Shown here in pieces: positions 16,131 through 26,500 of a stretch of DNA of 64,000 nucleotides (positions within the stretch are counted from its first letter, which is position 1; every line of letters begins with the position of its first letter). The position numbers were made by a program, and so were the translations under genes. The DNA is from Rhodospirillales bacterium (GTDB lineage: Bacteria; Pseudomonadota; Alphaproteobacteria; Rhodospirillales; Shumkoniaceae). The notes beneath the pieces were generated by a model, which saw only the letters and a program-made list of their open reading frames with translations, searched no databases and had not been told where the DNA came from. Location of the stretch: NCBI GenBank assembly GCA_018432935.1, contig JAHDSF010000004.1, positions 62,001 through 126,000 on the forward strand, in the 5' to 3' direction.

Positions 16131-16832
16131 ATGTCCCGCCTGACGCTGGCCACTATTGCGCACCATACGTTCATAGCGGGGGCTCTGGGCCCGCACTCCG
16201 TGGTTCTCGACCTCGGCGCCGCAACCGCCCCGTTTGCGACGGCGGTGACGGAGATGAAGGGCTGCCGCTGTCATGCCGTCGAGGCCAGCTCGGCAGTGGC
16301 GGCGCTGATCCCCTCCAGCCACCTTCTCGCCGCCCACCATCTCGCGCTGGCCGGCACAGACGGCCGCGCGACGCTCTCGCTGCTCGGCAGCGGCGTCGCC
16401 TCGGGCCGCCTGGGAGTGCCGGCCGGAGGGGCCTGCCCCGCCGCCGAGGAGGTCGAGACGGTCACCCTCGACACCCTGATGGCGCGCCTCGGGCTGGACT
16501 GCGCCGATCTCGTTAAGGTCGACGTCGAGGGCGCCGAGATCGCGATGTTCGACGCCGCCAGCGACGACACCTTGTCGCGCGTCGACCAGTTCACGGTGGA
16601 ATTCCACGACTTCATGGATCCGACGCTCGGGCCCGGCGTGTTGCGCGTCAAATCGCGGCTGGAGCGGCTCGGCTTCGCAGCCGTCGTTTTCACGCGCCGG
16701 TTCCACGGCGACGTCCTGTTCGCCCACCGCGACCGGCTCCGTCTCTCGGCAATCGACGTCGCCGCCCTGCGCGCCGCCAAGTACTGGCGCGGCGCCCGGC
16801 GCATGCTGGCCCGGCGCACCTGCCCCGGGTAG
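16131..16832 (+). CDS. FkbM-family methyltransferase
   Basis: A 233-residue SAM-dependent methyltransferase of the FkbM type. It shows the SAM-binding glycine-rich motif VVLDLGAATAPF (about residues 24-35), an acidic loop after the second strand (AVEAS) and the FkbM-typical DLVKVDVEGAEIAMFDAA near residues 124-141. FkbM proteins methylate hydroxyl groups of sugars, lipids or polyketides; the substrate here cannot be told. It starts 7 bp after corA and converges with the long coiled-coil gene. The start ATG at 16131 has a weak ribosome-binding site. Confidence 0.85.
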   Translation: MSRLTLATIAHHTFIAGALGPHSVVLDLGAATAPFATAVTEMKGCRCHAVEASSAVAALIPSSHLLAAHHLALAGTDGRATLSLLGSGVASGRLGVPAGGACPAAEEVETVTLDTLMARLGLDCADLVKVDVEGAEIAMFDAASDDTLSRVDQFTVEFHDFMDPTLGPGVLRVKSRLERLGFAAVVFTRRFHGDVLFAHRDRLRLSAIDVAALRAAKYWRGARRMLARRTCPG

Positions 16833-16855
16833 AGACGGCACGCGAGGGAGATTCC

Positions 16856-19800
16856 CTACTCCTCGATTTCGACTGCCTGGACCAGCAGCATGTACAGCTT
16901 GCCCATGTCGGACGACAGGAAGGTGGCGCCCAGCACGCCGTCGTGGTCGCGCGCCTTGGCCTCGTCCAGCATCGCCTCGAACTGGCTGATGTAGCGGCCG
17001 ACGTACTCGCGGAACTCGCCATCGTACTGGAAACGCTGGCGGATCGAGTTCAGCTTGCTGCGCTCGCGGTAGCCCAGCATCTTGCGCACGAAGATGCCCT
17101 TCTCGCCCTTCGAGTAGCGGCGCCAGTCCTCTTCGGTGATCTGCGCCTCGATGGTCCGCGAAAGGTCCACCGCCACCGACTGCAGGCCCTCGGTGATAAA
17201 GGTGGCGCGGCGCAGGAAATCCTCGATGCCGCCGCGCTTGTTCTGCTCCTTGAGCGCGCTCAGCAGCTTTTCCGCCTCGACGGTGACCGTCCGCAGCTCG
17301 CGCGTCTCCCGATCCATCGCCTCGGCCACCACGAGCGCCTTCCGCGCCGCCTCGTCGGAGGCGCCGCGCAGCAGCTCCGCCCCTTCGCGCACCGACTTCT
17401 CCCAGGCCCCGGTCGAGCCATGGGCGCGGCCGGCCGCCTGCTCGACGCTGCCGGCATGGACATCGAGCGCCTCGCCGAAGGCGGCCATCCCGGTCTCCGC
17501 CCGCTGACAGGCGCCGACGAGCTCGTCGAGCTGGCCCCGCAGGCCGCGCGCCGCCAGCGCCAGCCGCTCCTGCATGTCGTTGGTCGAGCGCGCGGTGTCG
17601 GCCGCAAGCCGCCGCACCACCTCTCCTGCCTGGCTCAGCCGTTCGGCATCGTGGCCGACCGCTTCGGCGGCTTCCGAAGCACGCCGGTCGAGCGCTGCGT
17701 ATGCTTCGCCCAGCTGCTCGCCGGCCTCGCGATGGCGCGACGCGACCTCCTCGGCGCGGCCGCGCAGCACCTCCGAGGCGGCCGCCATCTCGGTGGCAGT
17801 GGCGGCGGAGACAGAGCGCAGCGCCTCGATCCTTGCGGTCAGCGATTCGCCCGCCGTGGCAAGGCGCTCGGAAACGATCTGCGAGGTTGCCTCAGCCTCC
17901 TTGGCGCTGATACCCAGCGAACCGCTCAGCGTCTCGACCTTGCCCGCCATTTCACCCACCACGCGATGGCAGCCCTCGACGTTCACGCTCAGCGAGCGTG
18001 CGGTCAGGGTGATCAGCCTGGTGGCGCGGGCAACGATATCCGCGATCTGCTGCGAGCGCTGCGTGAGGTCACTGCCGACCTCGCCGATCGACCGGGTTGC
18101 GGTGCCGCCGGCGTCCGCCAACGCCTGTGTCTCGACGCGCAGCGTCTGCGAAACCTCGGAAAGCCGGGCAACCGCATCTGAATAGGCGGCACCCAGCTCC
18201 TGGGCACGATCACGCAGCGTAGCACCCATCCCTTCGAGATGGGCGCCGGCGCGCCCGAGCACGGAATCGAAGAGTTCGGCCTTGGCCCCGATCGTCGACG
18301 TGATCTCGGCGAAGCGGGCCTGGGCACGGTCGCTCGCCGACATCGCGGCGGCGAGGCCGACGGCCACGTCCTTGCCGACACCGTCGATGTCGGCGGTCGC
18401 CTTCTCGACGGCGCCCGCCACCGTCGCACCTTCCTCGCGCACGGTCGCGGCGACCGCCTGCAGCCGTTCCAGCACGAGGTCCGCCTGTGCCGCGACCGCA
18501 TTGCCGTCCTCGATCACCCGCGCCGCGGCGGCGTCGGCGCCGCTCACCAGCTCCTGGGTGCGGCGCTCCATCAAGCCGCTCGCCGCCTCGACGTGCTTGG
18601 CGGCACCATCGACGCTCTCGGCGAGCAGTTCGGCATGGCGACTCATGGCCCCGGAAACCAGTGAGATCATGCGCGCCGCCCGCTCGGCGCTGGATACGAC
18701 CTCGCCAGTCTGCTGGGTTAGGGCTGCGCCCACCGTGGCCATGTCGTCCAGCGCCCGGCCGCGGGCCTCCTCCACTCCCAGCGACTGCTGGCGCAGGCTC
18801 GCAGCAGCGGCCACCATCTGGACAGCGATCTCCTCGCAGGCACGGATCATGCTTTCGCGCCGCCGCTCGATGCTCTCGCCGATCGCCTGCAAGCCCCGTT
18901 CTGCCTCGCCCGACGAGTGTCCCAGTTCAACCGCCCGCTCACCCAGCTTTCTGGTCGCCTCGGCCATGATCTCGGCGTTGCCGCGCGAGGTCTCGGCCAG
19001 TTCCGCGGTCTGCTGGCGCAAGGCACCGACGATCCGTTCCATCTCGGTCAGCATGGTCTCGCTGGTGCGGCCGAGATCGTCCGTCCGCGACCGCACTCCT
19101 TCGCCGAGACCGTCCATCTCATGCAGGGTCGCGCGGGCCATCGTCTTGGCGTTGTCGAGCGTTTCCGTCAGCTCGCCGACAAACTGGCCGGCGCGCTCGG
19201 CCGCAGCCTCCACCTCCGCCCGCTCGTTCCGCAGCCCTTCCGCAGCCGCCGCAATCGCCGCCAGCCCCTCGTCGGAAGCCTGGCGCAAGGCCGCGGCCCC
19301 CGAGCCCAGCCCTCTGGCCGCCGCATCCAAACTGGCGGTCGAGGCCGTCGCCTGAGTCGCCAGTTCGCCAGTGCGGTCCTTCAAGGTCTCGCCAAGCAGA
19401 TGCAGCCGCTCCAGCGACTGCTTTACCATCGCCGCCAGGTCTCCGCCGCGGTTCTTGAGGGCCTCTCCCACCCGCGTCAGCACGTCGGCCGAGCGTTCGG
19501 AGAGGAGCGAGAGACTGCCGGTACTCTTGGTCAGGGCGGCGTCAACGGCACCCATCTTCTCCAGCGCGCTGCCGGCCTGCTCCGCAAGCTGCGCGGCAGA
19601 CCTCTGCATCCCGGATGTCAGCTCGCGCGAACGCGCGTGCGCCTCTTCGGCCGCCCGGCTGAGCGCCTGGGCGCTTGCTTCGGCACGCGCCCCTGAAGCG
19701 GCGGTCACGGCCGACATCTCCTCGACCCGCTCTTTCAGGGTCGCAGCCTGCAGGGCGAGCTCCCGTCCGTTGTCGGTGATTCGCGCCAGCACGCGTGCCG

Positions 19801-20965
19801 AGTTCTCGTCAAGCAGGGCGGTTTGGCGGGCCAGGCAGGCCTCGATCTCGGCCGTCCGCTCACCAAGGCTGCGTCCCGCCTCACCAAGGTCGCCGAGCTG
19901 GCGCTGCAAGGCCTCGCGCATGACCTCGGACTGGCGGCCGGCAGCCTCGGACCGGCGATTCAGTTCCTCCGCCTGGACGCGCAGGAGCTCAGCGTCGCCC
20001 TTGAGGATGCTGCTGCTGTCGGCAGCGGCATCGTGCATCTGCTCGATCCTGGCGCGGACCTCCTCGGCAGCCGTGCGGGTCGCGGCAACTGCGGCGGAGG
20101 TGGCCTCGCCGATCTCGCGACCGCGCTCCTGCACCAGGCGCGCCACGTCCTGCATGCGGGTGGCGCTTTCTTCCGACACCGCCGAGATCTCGCCGGAACG
20201 CTTCTGCAGGATCTCGCAGACCTCCTCGACGCGGGTCGCGGTGCGGTCGGAAGATCCCGTTAGGTCGCGCGATTCGCGGAACAGCACCTCGCCCACCTCG
20301 CGCACACGGCCGAGGGCGCGTTCGCTGGCGGCCAGCAGGCCTTCGGTCTGCCGGTGCAGCGCCTCCGAAACCGCCTGCGCCCGCAGGTCTGCATCCTCGG
20401 ACGCCTGCGCCAGCTCCGCCGTGCGGACGCGCACCGCCTCGGAAGCCTCGAAAGCCCGCCGTGCCGCCTCTTCGGATGCCTCGTTAAGCAACCGCGCCTG
20501 GCGGCGCAGAGCCTCGGTGACGGCGGCGACACGCGCCTCGGCGCGTTCCGGCGGATAGGCGATCAGCTGCAGGTAGCGGCGCATCCCCTCGGTGGCGCGA
20601 CGGAACTGCCGATTGCGCTCGTAGAAGGCGACCACCATCCACAGCAGAGCCATCGGGGTCACTGCCCCCGCCGCCATGCCGCCAAGCTCGTGCGGCATCA
20701 GTTCGAGCAGGTTGGCCCAACCGAACTGATCGGAAATGACGATCGCGACCAGCGTCAGCCAAGCCACCGACACGACCGCGGCAGCCGCCGACAGCAGATG
20801 GTAGCGGACGTGGAATGGGGGGGTGAGCGAATCGAGGTCGATCGTCGGGCGATCGGGAAGCTGGGCCCGCGAGGCGACCGCGAGCTCCCCAGCAGCAAGC
20901 GCGCCTTCGAGCGCCGCCATGCCCTGGTCCGCTTCGACCTCGAGCACCGAGTTGCGTTCCGCCAT
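16856..20965 (-). CDS. Giant membrane-anchored coiled-coil protein with 44 tandem 25-residue repeats
   Basis: This 1369-residue protein starts at ATG 20965 after GGGAGGG; an in-frame ATG 14 codons upstream lacks a site. Residues 1-54 are soluble, two membrane helices follow (about 56-79 and 97-115), and arginine-rich YERNRQFRR after the second puts the rest in the cytoplasm. Residues 152-1240 divide without remainder into 44 units: 41 of exactly 25 residues, three short ones (18, 21, 18) and one extra heptad. Units typically begin A/S/T-L-x-x-R-x-x-E-L, with S-E near 13-14, R near 19 and V-x-E at the end. The last 129 residues (1241-1369) look globular. No ATPase or chemotaxis domain was seen. 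The pattern suggests a long, rod-like scaffold; the function is unknown. Confidence 0.88.
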   Translation of the reverse strand: MAERNSVLEVEADQGMAALEGALAAGELAVASRAQLPDRPTIDLDSLTPPFHVRYHLLSAAAAVVSVAWLTLVAIVISDQFGWANLLELMPHELGGMAAGAVTPMALLWMVVAFYERNRQFRRATEGMRRYLQLIAYPPERAEARVAAVTEALRRQARLLNEASEEAARRAFEASEAVRVRTAELAQASEDADLRAQAVSEALHRQTEGLLAASERALGRVREVGEVLFRESRDLTGSSDRTATRVEEVCEILQKRSGEISAVSEESATRMQDVARLVQERGREIGEATSAAVAATRTAAEEVRARIEQMHDAAADSSSILKGDAELLRVQAEELNRRSEAAGRQSEVMREALQRQLGDLGEAGRSLGERTAEIEACLARQTALLDENSARVLARITDNGRELALQAATLKERVEEMSAVTAASGARAEASAQALSRAAEEAHARSRELTSGMQRSAAQLAEQAGSALEKMGAVDAALTKSTGSLSLLSERSADVLTRVGEALKNRGGDLAAMVKQSLERLHLLGETLKDRTGELATQATASTASLDAAARGLGSGAAALRQASDEGLAAIAAAAEGLRNERAEVEAAAERAGQFVGELTETLDNAKTMARATLHEMDGLGEGVRSRTDDLGRTSETMLTEMERIVGALRQQTAELAETSRGNAEIMAEATRKLGERAVELGHSSGEAERGLQAIGESIERRRESMIRACEEIAVQMVAAAASLRQQSLGVEEARGRALDDMATVGAALTQQTGEVVSSAERAARMISLVSGAMSRHAELLAESVDGAAKHVEAASGLMERRTQELVSGADAAAARVIEDGNAVAAQADLVLERLQAVAATVREEGATVAGAVEKATADIDGVGKDVAVGLAAAMSASDRAQARFAEITSTIGAKAELFDSVLGRAGAHLEGMGATLRDRAQELGAAYSDAVARLSEVSQTLRVETQALADAGGTATRSIGEVGSDLTQRSQQIADIVARATRLITLTARSLSVNVEGCHRVVGEMAGKVETLSGSLGISAKEAEATSQIVSERLATAGESLTARIEALRSVSAATATEMAAASEVLRGRAEEVASRHREAGEQLGEAYAALDRRASEAAEAVGHDAERLSQAGEVVRRLAADTARSTNDMQERLALAARGLRGQLDELVGACQRAETGMAAFGEALDVHAGSVEQAAGRAHGSTGAWEKSVREGAELLRGASDEAARKALVVAEAMDRETRELRTVTVEAEKLLSALKEQNKRGGIEDFLRRATFITEGLQSVAVDLSRTIEAQITEEDWRRYSKGEKGIFVRKMLGYRERSKLNSIRQRFQYDGEFREYVGRYISQFEAMLDEAKARDHDGVLGATFLSSDMGKLYMLLVQAVEIEE
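17246..20512 (-). repeat. Array of 44 tandem 75-bp coding units (25-residue protein repeats)
   Basis: This is the DNA span of residues 152-1240 of the giant coiled-coil protein. Unit lengths are 75 bp except three shorter units (54, 63, 54 bp) and one 21-bp insertion, all multiples of three that keep or nearly keep the heptad register. The DNA units have diverged strongly while the residue pattern is kept, so the array is old and under protein-level selection, unlike a fresh satellite. Residues per turn over a unit are 25/7 = 3.57. Confidence 0.85.
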
Positions 20966-21077
20966 CACACCCTCCCACCTTTCCGGCGGCCGGCCGGACG
21001 CGCCCATTCAACCACGCCTTCCTTAAGGAAGACTTGCAAGGTCTTGCCGGCAAAGGGAAAGCGCGAGAGTCGCCGGG

Positions 21078-21947
21078 TTAGCGGCTCATCAGCACCGGCA
21101 GGGTCGCATGGTTCAGCACGTGCTGCGTGACTCCGCCCAGGATGAGCTGCCGGAACCGGCCCCGGGTGTAGGCCCCCATGACCATGAGATCGGCCTCGTA
21201 AGCGTCGGTGCCGCTCAGCAGCGTCGCCGCCGGAACCCGGTCGGATTCGCGATCGAGCACCTTCAGCTCGGCGGCAACCCCGTGCCACAGCAGGAAGTCC
21301 TGCAACTCGCTACTGCCTTCGACCGGAGTGCGGTCGGTGCCGACGGTGAAGATCGCCACCTTCTCGGCGTTCTCGATCAGCAGCATGGCGCTGGCCACGG
21401 CCCGCGCGGCCTCGGCACTGCCGTTCCAGAAGATGGCGATGCGCCGGCCCAGCGAAGGTGGCAGGGCCGGCGGGACCACCAGGACGGGACCGCCGGATTC
21501 GAACACCGCCGCGTTGAGGACCATCGATAGCCCAAGGCTGGATTCGCTGGTCGGCCGCGGAATCACGGTCAGGTCGGCGAGACGCCCGCAATGCGCGGTC
21601 ACCTCGTCTTCCCGGCCGACCATCTCGCGCCAGCACATGGTCGGCTGTCCCGGACCCGGCGGCGAGGACACCGTGGGCAGGCCGTGCTTGGCCTGCTGGC
21701 GACCGAATACCTCGCGCGCACGCACCGCCCGGGCCGCCGACTCCTTGTCGGCGAGCTGGATCATCTCTTCGATCATGGCGCCCGACATGCCTTCGCCCAA
21801 GAGCGGCACCGCGCTCTTCGAATCGGCCCTGACATGAAGGGCTTCGACATGTGCGTTCAGAGTCTTGGCGAGGGAGAGAGTGATATCGAGGGCTCGCTCG
21901 GTCGCATCGGACCCGTCAAGGGGAACAAGGATCTTGCGGAAACGCAT
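21078..21947 (-). CDS. Universal stress protein, two-domain
   Basis: The 289-residue protein has two UspA-like domains. The first opens with MRFRKILVPLDGSDATERAL, the standard UspA start; the second begins at RRIAIFWNGSAEAARA and ends with the nucleotide-binding loop GAYTRGRFRQLILGG and the closing TLPVLMSR. Such proteins bind ATP and help survival under stress; the role here is not known. The start ATG at 21947 follows AGAGAGGAGG; a longer open frame up to 22031 is not needed. It lies 84 bp after the kinase/ATPase gene on the same strand. Confidence 0.9.
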   Translation of the reverse strand: MRFRKILVPLDGSDATERALDITLSLAKTLNAHVEALHVRADSKSAVPLLGEGMSGAMIEEMIQLADKESAARAVRAREVFGRQQAKHGLPTVSSPPGPGQPTMCWREMVGREDEVTAHCGRLADLTVIPRPTSESSLGLSMVLNAAVFESGGPVLVVPPALPPSLGRRIAIFWNGSAEAARAVASAMLLIENAEKVAIFTVGTDRTPVEGSSELQDFLLWHGVAAELKVLDRESDRVPAATLLSGTDAYEADLMVMGAYTRGRFRQLILGGVTQHVLNHATLPVLMSR

Positions 21948-22031
21948 GGCGTCCTCCTCTCTCGTGGAGGTCATTTTCCGCATTGTAGACCAATTCGCCC
22001 GCCGATGCGACCTCGCGAGCGAATTATCCAA

Positions 22032-23534
22032 TCAGTGCAGAAGTTTATTGATAAGATTCGCGATCTCGGTGCAGCCGTGTCGGGCATCAACCCGGCGCCA
22101 GGAGAGAGGACCGGGGTCATAGGCCTCCTGGGCCCGTGCCACCGCAGCGCCTGCGTCGGAGGCATCGCCGGTCCTGCCCCCGATACGTTCGAGGCGCACC
22201 GGCAGCGGCGCCTCCAGCCACACCCCGAGGAAGGGGGCCCCCGCCTGCCGCGCCGCCGCCTCGATCGCGGCGCGCTCCTCCTCGCGGGCGAACACGGCGT
22301 CTGCGATCACCGGCCGACCGGCGCGCAGGGCAGCGGCCGCCTCCTCGACGATCGTCTCGTAGGTGCGCCGCCCCATGTCGTCGGTATAGCCTTGCGGGCC
22401 AAGGCGCACCTCCGGCGCCACCCCGGCCAGGCGCTTGCGGATAGTGTCCGAGCGGACGATCCGCGGCCCTGCCACCGGCAGTCGCGCCAGCAGGGCCAAC
22501 TCGCGGGCGACGCTGCTCTTGCCGGTGCCGGACAGGCCGCCGATGGCGACCAGGAACGGTTCCTCCGCCGTCAGGCAGCGCTCGGCGAGCGTGAAATAGG
22601 CGCGCGCCGCGGCACCGTCTCCCGACAGCCCGGCGACGTGCGAGCGCACCACCGCCCTCACCGCCAGGAACAGCGGCAGCGCCGCCAGCCCGAAGGCGTC
22701 CCCGGTGCGGTCGAGATAGCGGTTCAGCACCCGGTTGGCATGCCCCTCGAGGCCACGGAACACCAGGTCCATCAGCAGGAACGCGACGTCGTAGAGGACG
22801 TCGATGTTGGCAAACTCAAGGGAGAACTCGATGGCATCGAACGGGGTCGGCCGTCCCTCGAATACGCAGATGTTGGCGAGGTGGAGGTCGCCGTGGCCGT
22901 GGCGGACGAAGCCCTGGCGCCGACGCTCGTCCAACAGCTTCCCGCGGCCCTCGATCACCGCCTCGATGCGGGCGAACAGGGCGGCGACCCGCTCCGCATC
23001 GAGGATGTCTCCCGGCAGCCGGTCGAAGGTGGCGCGATTGTTGGCGACGATGTGGGCAAACGAATCGCGGCCGCCGAACGCGAAGCACCGGGCGGCCCCG
23101 GCGTGAAACGCGGCCACCTCGTCGGCCAGGCGTTCCACCAGGGTTGTTTCCAGTGCTCCCCGTTCCGCCATCCGCAGCAGCACGTCTTCCTCGCGGAAGC
23201 GGACCATGTCGACAACCCAGTCAACCGTCTCGCCACTGCCGTTGAGGGCGAGCCCGCCGCCCGCCTCGCGGGTGATGGCGATCATGCCGCGGTAGATGCC
23301 CGGCGCCGTGCGGCGGTTGGTCGCCAGCTCGCTTTCGCAGGCCGCGCGGCGGCGCTCGAGAGTGGTGAAGTCGAGGTAGGGGAGGCGGACCGCCCGCTTC
23401 AGCTTGAGCGCCCGGCCGCTGCCGAGAAAGACGAGCGAGATGTGGGTGCGGACACACTCCACCCCCGCACCGCCTTCGTCCCAGCCGCCTTCGGACAGGA
23501 AGCGGACGACCTCGTCCTGGCTCTGCTCGCTCAC
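22032..23534 (-). CDS. Aminoglycoside-phosphotransferase-like / P-loop kinase fusion protein
   Basis: A 500-residue fusion. The N-terminal 320 or so residues are of the aminoglycoside phosphotransferase (APH/choline kinase) type, with GHGDLHLANICV as the catalytic loop and DAIEFSLEFANIDVLYDVAFLLMDL as the metal-binding part (quoted in pieces: DAIEF, then DVLYD). The C-terminal part is a P-loop kinase or nucleotide hydrolase with GGLSGTGKSS and an SDTIRKRL segment, similar to gluconate-kinase-like proteins. The same fusion is widespread in proteobacteria, but the substrate is not known to me. GTG start at 23534 overlaps the stop of the RND pump gene, so the two are translationally coupled. Confidence 0.83.
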   Translation of the reverse strand: MSEQSQDEVVRFLSEGGWDEGGAGVECVRTHISLVFLGSGRALKLKRAVRLPYLDFTTLERRRAACESELATNRRTAPGIYRGMIAITREAGGGLALNGSGETVDWVVDMVRFREEDVLLRMAERGALETTLVERLADEVAAFHAGAARCFAFGGRDSFAHIVANNRATFDRLPGDILDAERVAALFARIEAVIEGRGKLLDERRRQGFVRHGHGDLHLANICVFEGRPTPFDAIEFSLEFANIDVLYDVAFLLMDLVFRGLEGHANRVLNRYLDRTGDAFGLAALPLFLAVRAVVRSHVAGLSGDGAAARAYFTLAERCLTAEEPFLVAIGGLSGTGKSSVARELALLARLPVAGPRIVRSDTIRKRLAGVAPEVRLGPQGYTDDMGRRTYETIVEEAAAALRAGRPVIADAVFAREEERAAIEAAARQAGAPFLGVWLEAPLPVRLERIGGRTGDASDAGAAVARAQEAYDPGPLSWRRVDARHGCTEIANLINKLLH

Positions 23535-26500
23535 CGCGCGCTCATCGGCCTGCCGTCATCCCTCAAGGTCACGTAGATGGCGGGGATGACCAGCAGCGTC
23601 AACGCGGTCGACGAAGCCAGCCCGAACACCAGCGAGATCGCCAGCCCCTGGAAGATCGGATCGGCGAGGATGAAGGCGGCGCCGATCATCGCCGCCAGCG
23701 CCGTCAGCAGGATCGGCTTGAAGCGGATCGCGCCGGCCTCCAGCAGCACGTCGCGCAGCGGCGACCCGCCACCCTGGCGATGGCGGATAAAGTCGACCAG
23801 CAGGATCGAGTTGCGGACGATGATACCCGACAACGCGATGAAGCCGATCATCGAGGTGGCGGTGAACGGCGCCCCGAACAGCCAGTGCCCTACGACGATG
23901 CCGATCAGGGTCAGCGGCACCGGCGACAGGATCACCAGCGGCAGCAGGAAGCTGCCGAACTGGGCGACCACCAGCAGGTAGATGCCGAGGATGGCGATCG
24001 CGAACGCCAACCCCATGTCGCGGAAGGTGACGTAGGTGATCTCCCACTCGCCGTCCCACAGCAGGCTGAGACGGGATTCGTCGCGCGGCTGGCCGTGGTA
24101 AAGCACCGCGGGCGCACCGAGGTTCCCCCACTCCTGCTCGCCGAGCTGCTCCTGAACCGCCAGCATGCCGTAGATCGGGGCCTCGAAGCGGCCGGCCAGC
24201 TCGGCGGTGACCATCTCGGCGAAGTGGCCGTTGCGGCGGAAAATCGGGAAGCTCGCCGGCTCGCGCGAGACGGTGACGACGTCACCCAGCTCGACGTTGG
24301 CGCCGGTGTCTCCGGCCGGCCCGGGCGCAGCGACGGGGGTCGCCAGCAGGCGTTCGCCCAGGCGCAGCCCGGCATTGGGCAGCCGGATCGCGATCTCGAC
24401 CGGATTGCGGCCTTCGCCGCGGTGGGAATAGCCGACCGAAACCCCGCCCAGCAGCGCCGCCAGGGTATCGTACACCGCCTGCTCCTGGACGCCGTGGAAT
24501 TCCAGGTTCTCCTGGTCGATGCGGAAGCGCAGGCGGTCGGCCGGACGGCCGAAGGAATCGTCGACGTCGACCACGAAATCGACCGCCTCGAACGCCTGCC
24601 GCACCTTGGCCGCGGCGGTGCGGCGGCTTTCCGCGTCGGGCCCGTAGACCTCGGCCAGCAGGGTCGCCAGCACCGGCGGCCCGGGCGGCACCTCGACGAC
24701 CTTGACCGAGGTCCCGTCGGGAACCGGCAGATCGCGCAGCCGCTCCCGCACGTCGAGGGCGATCGGATGGCTTTCGCGCCCGCGCTCCCCCTTCGGCGCA
24801 AGGTTGATCTGCAGCTCGCCCTGCTCGGGCAGGCGGCGCAGATAGTAGTGCCTGACCAGGCCGTTGAAGTTGAAGGGCGCCGCCGTTCCGGCGTAGGCCT
24901 GGATCCCGGTCAGCTCGGGCAGCCCGGCCAGCTTCGCGGCCGCCTCGGCCAGCACGCGATCGGTCGCCTCCAGGCTGGAGCCCTCCGGCAGATCGACCAC
25001 CACCGCCAGCTCGGACTTGTTGTCGAACGGCAGCAGCTTGACCGTGACGTCCCGGGTCAGGAACAGCAGCGTTGCGGCCGCGGTGGCCGTCCCGACGGCG
25101 GCAAGAAGGATCACGGCCCGCTTGCGGCCGACCAGGAGCGGCGTGGCGAGACGGCGGTAGAAGGCGCCAAGCCGGCCTTCGCCGTGCTCGCCCCCGCCGT
25201 CGCCGCCCTTTCGCCCGCGCATGCGCACCAGCAGCCAGGGCGTGATGACCACCGCGACGAAGAACGAGAACAGCATCGCCGCCGAGGCGTTGGCGGGGAT
25301 CGGGCTCATGTAAGGGCCCATCAGGCCCGACACGAACATCATCGGCAGCAGTGCGACGACGATCGTGAGGGTGGCGACGATGGTCGGGTTGCCGACCTCG
25401 GCCACCGCCTCGACGGCGGCCGCGACCGGGCTGCGCCCGTCGGCCATGCGCCAATGGCGGACGATGTTCTCGACCACCACGATGGCGTCATCGACCAGGA
25501 TGCCGATCGAGAAGATGAGAGCGAACAGGCTGACCCGGTTGATCGTGTAGCCCATCAGGTGCGCGGCGAACAGGGTCAGGAGGATGGTGGTCGGCACCAC
25601 CATCAGGACCACGACCCCGGCCCGCCAGCCGAGCGCCACCGCCACCAGGATGACGATCGACACCGTCGCCAGGGCGAGGTGGAACAGCAGCTCGTCCGAC
25701 TTGTCCAGCGCGGTCTCGCCGTAGTTCCTGGTGATTTCGACATTGAGGCCCGGGGGTACCAGGTTCCCCTGGACAAGAGCCAGCCGCTCGACCACCTCGT
25801 CGGCCACCCACACCGCGTTGGCGCCCTTGCGCTTGGCGATCGCCAGCGTCACCGCGGGCTGCCGCTCCAGCGCGCCGGCCGGGTTCTTGACATAGTTCCA
25901 GACGTGATGCTCCTGCGGGCGGGCGCCGACCACCACGTCGGCGACGTCGCGCACATAGACCGGCCGCCCGTCCCGTGCAGTGATGAGCAGGAGCCCGATG
26001 TCCGGCACCCCCTGCAGGGTCTGCCCGGCGACCACCGGCAGCGAGGCGCCGCCGCCGCGCATGCGGCCGATCAGGAACGAGCGGTTGGCGCTGCGAACCT
26101 TTTCGACCAGCTGGTTGAGGGTGACGCCGTATAGCGACAGCTTTTCGGGATCGGGCTCGACCCGGATCTGGTCGGGATCGCCACCCGAGATGAACGTCAG
26201 GCCGACCTCGGGGATCTTGATCAGCTCGTGCTGCAGCTCCTCGGCGACGTCAAAGAGGGCGTTGGCGTCCCAGCGGTCCGCCCCTTCGGGCTTGGGCGAC
26301 AGGGTCAGGGTGACGATCGGAACGTCGTTGATGCCGCGTCCGACAATAAGCGGCTCGGGAATGCCGATCGGGATGCGGTCGAAATTGGCGCGAATCTCGG
26401 TGTGCACGCGCAGGATCGCCTCGTCCTCGTCGGTGCCAACCAGGAAGCGGGCCATCACCAGGGCGCGGTCGTCGTCGGACTGCGAGTAGACGTGCTCGAC

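Noticed and set aside
16943-21130. Long plus-strand open frames opposite the giant coiled-coil gene (412, 395, 357 residues and others)
   Set aside because: They arise from the high GC content and the repeated codon pattern of the minus-strand gene; they are Ser/Arg- or Leu/Gly-rich, lack ribosome-binding sites and change frame often.
23780-26134. 784-residue plus-strand open frame opposite the RND pump
   Set aside because: Low-complexity Gln/Asp/Arg composition and exact antisense position to a full-length pump show that it is a shadow.
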